A stretch of 7,115 nucleotides of DNA from Lachnospiraceae bacterium. Lineage in GTDB: Bacteria > Bacillota > Clostridia > Lachnospirales > Lachnospiraceae. The DNA lies in the NCBI GenBank assembly GCA_020860745.1, contig JAJBTR010000112.1:1-7115 (forward strand), given 5' to 3'. Shown here one piece after another: positions 1 to 5,373 of this stretch. The notes under the pieces were generated by a model. That model had not been told where the DNA came from, made no database searches, and saw nothing but the letters and a program-made list of their open reading frames with translations. The translations under genes were made by a program, and so were the position numbers. Each line of letters starts with the position of its first letter. Within the stretch, counting starts at the first letter, position 1.

Positions 1-114
1 CCAGATAACTCTGTTTCTCCAATCAAAGGAAAATAAATCTCCACTGTCATCGCACACCAAACTTCTGTCATGCGTCACCACATACTTAATATCCGTCATG
101 TCCGCATTCAGAAT

Positions 115-330
115 TTACAGCACCTTGCCCAGAAAATCAATGGTCCGCGGTTCCTGCGGATCCGCCAACACTTCGCAAAATTTCCTTTCCGCGACGCATA
201 GGCTCCCTTTAAGTGAGATAGCAAATTTTAAATTTGCGTAATCGAACTTATGCACAGCCAGCGAGCTCCGCGAGCTTAATGAACAATCGTGCGCCTGCCC
301 TGTGGATATATCCTCACTGGGTTTTCCCAT
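115..330 (-). CDS. Doubtful short ORF directly after argS (71 residues)
   Basis: An open frame starting two bases after the argS stop (TAG AA ATG). GGAAAAG upstream is a weak ribosome binding site. The predicted protein has no recognisable domain, membrane segment or signal peptide. Its middle spans a 17-base near-palindrome (221-237) and its beginning a short GC-rich repeat (261-276), which is more typical of non-coding sequence. From memory, and not checked, peptides like its C-terminal half (AERKFCEVLADPQEPRTID) recur as short hypothetical ORFs in Lachnospiraceae, which would fit a dispersed intergenic element rather than a gene. Translation in the same frame continues open after the TAA to the window edge, so a decayed coding sequence is another possibility. 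Confidence 0.2.
   Translation of the reverse strand: MGKPSEDISTGQAHDCSLSSRSSLAVHKFDYANLKFAISLKGSLCVAERKFCEVLADPQEPRTIDFLGKVL
221..237. repeat. Inverted repeat GCAAATTT-T-AAATTTGC
   Basis: Perfect eight-base arms around a single central T. It is not followed by a U-run on either strand, so it is not a standard terminator. It could be a protein-binding site or part of a repeated intergenic element. Confidence 0.6.
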
Positions 331-332
331 TT

Positions 333-2099
333 CTACATCTTTTCCGGAGCGGAAAATCCAAGCAGATTAATCCCCGTCTCCAGCACGCTTTTCGTCAGTT
401 CCAGCAGGCGGATATACCCTGCCTGCACAATCCGGTCTTCCTCCGCCATGATCTTCGTAGCATGATAGAACCGGTTCAGGGCATTTGCCAGATCATAAAT
501 GTACGCACAGATTTTATGGGGCGCGGTCTCCAGAAAAGCCGCCTCCATCACGCTGTTAAACTTTGCAATCTCCAGCATCAGATCTTTCTCCTCTGCCTCC
601 TTCGCCGGCAGAATCACAGAGCCTTCTGCACGCAGCCCCGCCTCCGCGTATTTTTTCAGGATGGACTTGATGCGGACAATCGTGTACAGGATATAGGGCC
701 CCGTGTTTCCCTCAAAGGAGATAAAGCGATCAATATCAAAAATATAATCCTTTGACGCCTGGTTGGAAAGATCACCGTATTTCAAAGCAGCCAGTCCTAC
801 CACCTTTGCAATCTCATGCGCTTCCTCCTCGCCGATCGCACGGTTCTCCATAATGCGGGCGTACACTGCCTCATTGATATCCGCAATCAGATGCTCCAGG
901 CGCATCACGCCGCCGTCCCTGGTCTTGAACGGCTTCCCATCCTTACCGTTCATTGTGCCGAAACCGACATTGACCATCTTCGTCTCCGGCTTCACATAGC
1001 CGGCTTTTTTCGCCACACGGAACACCTGCGTAAAGTGCAACTGCTGGCGCTTGTCCGCCACGTAAATATACTCCACCGGCGCATAGTCTTTCTCGCGCTC
1101 CAGAATGGTTCCCAGGTCGGAGGTCGCGTAGAGGGCAGCCCCGTCCGATTTGCGGACGATACAGGGCGGCAGTTCCTTGCTATCCGTCTCCTCCGCGATA
1201 TCCACAACCAGCGCTCCCTGGCTCTCATAGGCAAGCCCCTGATTTACAAGGTCCTGAATCAGTCCGGGTATGTACGGATCCGCATCGCTCTCTCCTTTCC
1301 AGAGATCAAAATGGACATCGAGATTGTTATAATTCTTCTCCAGATCTGCCTTGGAAACGCGCATGATATGCTCCCAGATCGCACGGTAGGGCGCGTACCC
1401 CTGCTGCAATTTTAAAGTCGCCTGATGTGCCCGCTCGCTGAAAGCCTCATCCTCCTTCGACTTTTTACTCGCCGCCGGGTAAATCTCTTCCAGTTCGCCG
1501 ATCGTAAACGGTGCCTCCTCCGGATACGCCCCGGTATAACTCTCATCAAAATAAACCAGCTCCGGCTGGCGCTCCCGCAGTTCCTCGATGATCAGTCCCA
1601 TCTGCAGCCCCCAGTCGCCGAGATGGACATCGCCGATCATATTATAACCCATATAACGACCCATGCGCTTAATACTCTCGCCGATGATGGCGGAACGCAG
1701 ATGACCGACATGAAGCGGCTTCGCCACGTTGGCCCCGCCATAATCCACAATCACGGTCTCCCCATGGCCGATCGCCTCAACGCCAAGCTTTTCCGCCGCC
1801 TGCATCTCATTCATATAATCCGCCAGATACTGCTCCGACAGCTTCAGATTTAAGAAGCCAGGCTTTACGGACTCCACGGATGAAAAAACAGCATTGCCGG
1901 TTAAGGCCTGCGCCACATCATCCGCAATCAGAAACGGCGCTTTCTTATATGCCTTCGCCGCCGCCATGGCTCCGTTGCACTGAAACTCACACAGGTCCGG
2001 CCGGTTAGACAGAGTCACCTTTCCAAACTTCTCCTCATAACCGGCATCTGCAAACGCCTTTGTCACCTCCGCCGAAATCAAATCCAATATTTTTTCCAT
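333..2099 (-). CDS. argS: Arginyl-tRNA synthetase (ArgS)
   Basis: Class I aminoacyl-tRNA synthetase that attaches arginine to tRNA-Arg in the cytoplasm using ATP. The 588-residue product has the usual length and domain order. Residues about 1-90 form the N-terminal tRNA-recognition domain. The Rossmann catalytic core carries the HIGH-type motif as HVGH at residues 130-133, inside the family-typical stretch ANVAKPLHVGHLRS. YATSDL follows at 324-329, and the region replacing KMSKS is KPFKTRDGG at 389-397, as is normal in many ArgS proteins. The C-terminal helical DALR anticodon-binding domain runs from about residue 469 (GPYILYTIVRIKS). The ATG start is supported by GAGGGAG at 2106-2112, six bases upstream, and by the match of the N-terminus to the family. 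A sigma-A promoter at 2253-2281 suggests its own transcription unit, although I see no terminator between sigG and argS. No T-box signature is visible in the leader. Identification is secure from motifs and full-length similarity. Confidence 0.97.
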   Translation of the reverse strand: MEKILDLISAEVTKAFADAGYEEKFGKVTLSNRPDLCEFQCNGAMAAAKAYKKAPFLIADDVAQALTGNAVFSSVESVKPGFLNLKLSEQYLADYMNEMQAAEKLGVEAIGHGETVIVDYGGANVAKPLHVGHLRSAIIGESIKRMGRYMGYNMIGDVHLGDWGLQMGLIIEELRERQPELVYFDESYTGAYPEEAPFTIGELEEIYPAASKKSKEDEAFSERAHQATLKLQQGYAPYRAIWEHIMRVSKADLEKNYNNLDVHFDLWKGESDADPYIPGLIQDLVNQGLAYESQGALVVDIAEETDSKELPPCIVRKSDGAALYATSDLGTILEREKDYAPVEYIYVADKRQQLHFTQVFRVAKKAGYVKPETKMVNVGFGTMNGKDGKPFKTRDGGVMRLEHLIADINEAVYARIMENRAIGEEEAHEIAKVVGLAALKYGDLSNQASKDYIFDIDRFISFEGNTGPYILYTIVRIKSILKKYAEAGLRAEGSVILPAKEAEEKDLMLEIAKFNSVMEAAFLETAPHKICAYIYDLANALNRFYHATKIMAEEDRIVQAGYIRLLELTKSVLETGINLLGFSAPEKM

Positions 2100-2246
2100 G
2101 CTGTTCTCCCTCTTACTAAAACAGATTCTTCATGAAACACTGCTGTAGCTTTCCTGTTTGTTTTCACACGAAATATTATCCGCTTTTACATAGCAATAAC
2201 TCATATGTTCGTTTTCAATCATGAAAAGATCTCTTATTCGTTTTAC
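2100..2246 (-). other. argS 5' leader, about 147 bases, no recognised riboswitch
   Basis: This is the untranslated stretch between the inferred start site and argS. Near its beginning it can form a perfect six-pair stem with a four-base loop (2212-2227, arms TTTTCA and TGAAAA). I looked for the conserved T-box antiterminator sequence and for a terminator with a U-run before argS and saw neither. The leader is longer than needed for a plain ribosome binding site, but I can assign no regulatory function to it. Confidence 0.4.
2106..2112 (-). promoter_or_regulatory. Ribosome binding site of argS
   Basis: On the minus strand this reads GAGGGAG, six bases before the argS ATG at 2099. It is a strong Shine-Dalgarno sequence and confirms the chosen start. 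Confidence 0.85.
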
Positions 2247-2252
2247 CCGGAC

Positions 2253-2281
2253 AGTATAGCATCATTTTCCATTTGCTTCAA
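2253..2281 (-). promoter_or_regulatory. Sigma-A promoter of argS
   Basis: On the minus strand a -35 box TTGAAG (2276-2281) and a -10 box TATACT (2253-2258) are separated by exactly 17 bases. TG precedes the -10 box by one base (TGCTATACT), giving an extended -10. Transcription would start near 2246, leaving a leader of about 147 bases before argS. The match to the housekeeping consensus is good. The TSS is inferred. Confidence 0.8.
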
Positions 2282-2371
2282 GCCTGCCAGTGCAATTCAT
2301 TTTTCTTCATTTTTCTCCTTATTCCGTATCTTTTCCGCTTTTTTCTATCAATGTTACTCACAGAACTGCCT

Positions 2372-3157
2372 TCAATCGTGCAGCGTCAGATAATTTTTCA
2401 TCGTTTTTAATGCCGATTTTTCCAGCCGGCTGACCTGCGCCTGCGAAATATGAATCTCGGAGGCCACCTCCATCTGCGTTTTTCCCTCAAAAAACCGAAG
2501 TCGGATGATACGGGATTCCCGCTCACCTAACCGCCTGATCGCATCGCTTAAGGATAGCTGTTCCACCCACCGGTCCTCCCGGTTCTTTTTATCACTGATC
2601 TGATCCATCACATAGAGAGGTTCCCCACCATCCGAGTAAACCGGATCATACAGACTGACAGGCGTCTGAATCGCATCCAGAGCATAGGCAATCTCCTCTT
2701 TCGGGATACCGGTCTCCTCCGCAATTTCATTCAAACCAGGCTCGGAATCCGAGGTCCGCATCAGCTGCTCCTTCGCCTGCATGGCTTTGTAAGCGGTGTC
2801 GCGAAGCGAACGGCTGACACGGACACTGTTGTTATCTCTGAGGTACCGACGAATCTCGCCGATAATCATCGGTACGGCATAAGTAGAAAATTTCACGTCC
2901 ATATCCGGATCAAAATTGTCGATGGATTTAATCAGGCCGATGCAGCCAATCTGAAACAGGTCGTCAATATTGTCACTGGTGGAGGCAAATCTTCGAATCA
3001 CGCTCAACACCAGCCGAAGATTACCGCGGATATAGGTTTCCCTCGCTTCCATGTCCCCTTTCCGGATTTTTTCAAATAATTCCTTTTTCTCCGTCTCTTT
3101 CAATATCGGAAGTGCGGAAGTATTCACTCCGCTGATTTCCACCTTATATCCTGCCAT
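2372..3157 (-). CDS. sigG: RNA polymerase sporulation sigma factor SigG
   Basis: Forespore-specific sigma factor that directs RNA polymerase to late sporulation genes after engulfment. The product is 261 residues from the ATG at 3157, close to the usual SigG length of about 260. The N-terminus KVEISGVNTSALPIL is the SigG signature. Region 2 (about 40-110) contains NLRLVLSVIRRF, DDLFQIGCIGLIKSIDNFD and KFSTYAVPMIIGEIRRYLRD. Region 3 covers about 115-185, and region 4 about 205-256 with the helix-turn-helix TQMEVASEIHISQAQVSRLE. The frame is open upstream to an ATG at 3259. I chose 3157 because GGAGGG lies eight bases before it and because the extra 34 residues do not look like SigG. In many clostridia sigG follows spoIIGA-sigE. 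Here its upstream neighbour is the galactanase gene, cut off by a terminator. SigF, the closest paralogue, is less likely given the N-terminal motif and the absence of spoIIAA/spoIIAB neighbours. Confidence 0.95.
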   Translation of the reverse strand: MAGYKVEISGVNTSALPILKETEKKELFEKIRKGDMEARETYIRGNLRLVLSVIRRFASTSDNIDDLFQIGCIGLIKSIDNFDPDMDVKFSTYAVPMIIGEIRRYLRDNNSVRVSRSLRDTAYKAMQAKEQLMRTSDSEPGLNEIAEETGIPKEEIAYALDAIQTPVSLYDPVYSDGGEPLYVMDQISDKKNREDRWVEQLSLSDAIRRLGERESRIIRLRFFEGKTQMEVASEIHISQAQVSRLEKSALKTMKNYLTLHD

Positions 3158-3165
3158 GCTGATCA

Positions 3166-3171
3166 CCCTCC
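3166..3171 (-). promoter_or_regulatory. Ribosome binding site that fixes the sigG start
   Basis: The minus strand reads GGAGGG, eight bases before the ATG at 3157. The upstream alternative ATG at 3259 lies inside the terminator hairpin and has no comparable site, so the shorter 261-residue product is the right one. Confidence 0.88.
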
Positions 3172-3189
3172 GCAAAAAAACTTTACTGA

Positions 3190-3219
3190 AAGAGTGCTCA
3201 AAATCCCGGCAGCTTATAC
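3190..3219 (-). promoter_or_regulatory. Weak candidate sporulation promoter of sigG
   Basis: On the minus strand GTATA (3215-3219) resembles the -35 element used by SigF/SigG (GHATR type). Eighteen bases further on, CACTCTT (3190-3196) is a partial match to a SigG-type -10 (CATnHTA type). The position would give a short leader ending at the sigG ribosome binding site, and autoregulation of sigG is known in Bacillus. The -10 match is poor, so this is only a candidate. Confidence 0.22.
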
Positions 3220-3220
3220 A

Positions 3221-3268
3221 TAGAAAAAGGAAATTAACTATGGCTGGATGATATTTCACCCAGCCATA
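3221..3268 (-). terminator. Rho-independent terminator of the galactanase gene
   Basis: In the minus-strand RNA the arms at 3260-3268 and 3239-3247 (TATGGCTGG and its complement) pair perfectly over nine bases. The stem extends through one G-U and three more pairs to a four-base loop (3252-3255). A U-rich tract follows (GTTAATTTCCTTTTTC). The G-U is an A/C mismatch on the plus strand, and no U-run follows there, so the element is directional. It lies 38 bases beyond the galactanase stop and separates that gene from sigG. Confidence 0.85.
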
Positions 3269-3306
3269 ATCTTTTACAATAATGTGTTTTTCATTTTTAC
3301 GCTTAG

Positions 3307-5373
3307 CTATTCCACAGTTTCATCTTTTCGCGGAATACAGGTTATCAATATAACAGCCAAAGCAATGGCGAAGATAAGAACAAACACAAATGCCCCTGTG
3401 TTGTCGCCAGTGTCAGAAGAAGAATCGTCTGTACTGACAGAAGTTACTGTTGTACCGCTATCTGTGCTGACTTTATCTGCACTGTCCTTATCAACATCAT
3501 CTTCATCACTTTCATCGTTATCGTCAGAACCGGAAGCTGCTGTAAGCCCTGCTTTGGCAGATTCATAGGCTGTAATCAGTGCGTCAATCTCTGCATCCGT
3601 GTAGTTATCCGGATCTGCCAGTGCAGCCTGGAGCGCTTCCAGCGGAGCCTTATAGGCCGCATAACTCTCGGCTGAATACACAGACTCAGAAACATCATCA
3701 TTATCATAGTCATATGTCAGAGCCGGGATAATTTCCTGCGCTACAATCACCTCACCACATACGGAACAGTGAGACCCTTCGGTAAGTCCTGTGGACTTGT
3801 ATGTTGCCGCAACAGCTTCGTCTATCACAACAGTATGTCCCGTTGCCTCAATTGTAACGGAATAAGAATCACCACAGGCAGAGCATGTATAAATCTCTTC
3901 CCCTTCTTCTGTACAGGTAGCCTCTGTTGCAGATGTCAGTTCATAGGTACAGGTTTCTGACTCTGTCAGTTGTGTCAGGCAATCCGTGCAGATCACATAG
4001 TGTGATCCGTCTCCATTACTGACCGTCTCTGTCGCAGCATGCCGATGCAGATACATGGAATCGACGCTTCCCCAGCCACCACTTTGTGTATCAATCCTGA
4101 CAGCAAGTGTTACATCCGTTGCTTCCGCCAGATAAAATGTCACTGTTGCTGTCGTCCACAAGGTAGAATCCAGGGTCCAGCCATACAGGTAACCTGTATC
4201 TCCTTCCGCGATCACGTTTCCATCTGCATCCAGGATTAATGCTGTAATACCATCATTTTCAATTCCCATGCCGGTTATTTCGAAGGTATAATAACCCGCT
4301 TCCAAATCCCCATATTTATAGGAGATTGTGCTCGCAAGAGTTTCATTCGCGTTTGAATTCCACCAGTGAGCTGCATAATCACCTTCCAGGACGTCCTCAT
4401 TGGATGGTATCGTTACAATAACTGCGTTATCTCCGTCAACAGTAAACACGTTTTTTTCAAAGCCTGCCACATCACTGTCCGTAATCAGATTGGCCTCTAT
4501 GACTGTAATATAGCAAGTCACACCCACTGTTTCTGTACCATCAGTGCAATCCTGGCTCAGCGTTACAACGCCGCTGACAGTATAGGTACCTGCTTTCGTC
4601 AGATCTACCGCAGCTGCCTCTTCTTCGTCCCAGGACACCGATTCAGCAACCGTACCAACTTTTGTCTTGCTATAAATCACATCCACAGTCTCAGGCAAAA
4701 CCAGAGTAGTATCATCAGATAACTCATACGTCAGTTCCGGGTCTGTTACGCTTCTTACATAAAGGCTTGTAGTATAAGATCCAGTCTTTACGTAATTATA
4801 TACATGCAATGCTGCCGTAGGCTCTCCGCTCGGATAGAACATCGCCTGATTGTCCCACTCACTTCCGCCATAAGAACCTACAGAAGCCCAGTCATAAGAT
4901 GTCGCATAACTGCTGGCCCATCCGGAACCATATGTTTCCCAGATCTCATTGTTTACCGCAACCTGCGCGTCATACTCATCACCGGACAGACCGGTTGTGT
5001 CGCCAACAGTTATCCAGGCCGGTTCCCAATAGTAAACACCAAGACCGCCAACCTCGCTGACCGCTGCGATAACATCACGGACTGCCTCTGCCTGTCCCTG
5101 TACGGAAACTTCATATACCTCATCGCTCCCAAGGTCTGTCGTTCCCACCACAGCATTCGCTTGTCCGTCTGTATCTTCTGTCGTATAGACATAACTGGTC
5201 TCTGCTACAAGAACTTCTTTACCGTAGGTATCCATGACCTCTTGCATATAAGCCTTCAGGTTATCAAAAGTGCCATGCCAGAACGGATAGTAAGATGTTG
5301 CCAGCACATCATAATCAACATTGTATGTATCAAGGTTGCCCGCCCAGTAAACCATCTTGCCGGGCTCTGACAC
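3307..5373 (-). CDS. GH53 endo-beta-1,4-galactanase, C-terminal part (frameshifted)
   Basis: Downstream part of a secreted arabinogalactan endo-beta-1,4-galactosidase that would cleave beta-1,4-galactan side chains of pectin. Residues 1-200, counted from the GTG at 5373, are the second half of the GH53 barrel, with DYDVLATSYYPFWHG and the presumed nucleophile Glu58 in VLVAETSY (codon 5200-5202). TEDTDGQAN just after it resembles the calcium site of bacterial GH53 enzymes. Next come a Big_4-type Ig-like domain (about 212-294), a CBM61-like beta-sandwich (295-444, WGSVDSMYLHRH at its end), CxxC repeats (445-552), a FIVAR-like helical segment (560-613), an Asp/Ser-rich linker (614-659), a hydrophobic span (660-680) and a short charged tail. 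The start is not a true gene start: similarity continues upstream in another frame across a run of four G, so this is the remainder of the gene whose first part ends at 5330. Reinitiation at the GTG is possible, but the product would lack a signal peptide and the acid/base residue. Confidence 0.88.
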   Translation of the reverse strand: MSEPGKMVYWAGNLDTYNVDYDVLATSYYPFWHGTFDNLKAYMQEVMDTYGKEVLVAETSYVYTTEDTDGQANAVVGTTDLGSDEVYEVSVQGQAEAVRDVIAAVSEVGGLGVYYWEPAWITVGDTTGLSGDEYDAQVAVNNEIWETYGSGWASSYATSYDWASVGSYGGSEWDNQAMFYPSGEPTAALHVYNYVKTGSYTTSLYVRSVTDPELTYELSDDTTLVLPETVDVIYSKTKVGTVAESVSWDEEEAAAVDLTKAGTYTVSGVVTLSQDCTDGTETVGVTCYITVIEANLITDSDVAGFEKNVFTVDGDNAVIVTIPSNEDVLEGDYAAHWWNSNANETLASTISYKYGDLEAGYYTFEITGMGIENDGITALILDADGNVIAEGDTGYLYGWTLDSTLWTTATVTFYLAEATDVTLAVRIDTQSGGWGSVDSMYLHRHAATETVSNGDGSHYVICTDCLTQLTESETCTYELTSATEATCTEEGEEIYTCSACGDSYSVTIEATGHTVVIDEAVAATYKSTGLTEGSHCSVCGEVIVAQEIIPALTYDYDNDDVSESVYSAESYAAYKAPLEALQAALADPDNYTDAEIDALITAYESAKAGLTAASGSDDNDESDEDDVDKDSADKVSTDSGTTVTSVSTDDSSSDTGDNTGAFVFVLIFAIALAVILITCIPRKDETVE

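Larger units (their letters stand above)
1..332. other. Region downstream of argS without a convincing gene
   Basis: About 330 bases between the argS stop and the left edge. It holds a 17-base inverted repeat (221-237, arms GCAAATTT and AAATTTGC), a directly repeated GCGAGCT (261-267 and 270-276) that also forms a five-pair stem, and the 10-base palindrome GCGGATCCGC (156-165). I found no hairpin followed by a U-run, so no argS terminator is visible. On the minus strand an ATG at 71 opens a frame to the edge (MTEVWCAMTVEIYFPLIGET) with only a weak ribosome binding site. It could be the start of the next gene, but too little is visible to call it. Confidence 0.5.

Noticed and set aside
320..333. 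TGGGAAAACCCA hairpin right after argS as a terminator
   Set aside because: The stem is only four pairs and no U-run follows.
234..1853. Several plus-strand open frames opposite argS
   Set aside because: They are antisense to a well-supported argS, lack ribosome binding sites and family features, and have the composition of reverse-strand shadows.
389..2099. Missing KMSKS motif in ArgS
   Set aside because: Many ArgS proteins lack canonical KMSKS. The KPFKTRDGG region is the normal replacement, so this is not a defect.
3158..3259. N-terminal extension of sigG from the ATG at 3259
   Set aside because: The extra 34 codons run through the terminator hairpin and a U-rich tract, have no similarity to SigG, and lack a ribosome binding site. 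The ATG at 3157 has an excellent one.
3239..3268. The same hairpin as a bidirectional terminator
   Set aside because: On the plus strand the stem has an A/C mismatch, no good U-run follows, and no plus-strand gene lies nearby.
4039..5370. Plus-strand Cys/Ile-rich open frames opposite the galactanase
   Set aside because: They arise from the complement of the Thr/Val/Asp-rich galactanase codons. No domain or start signal is present.
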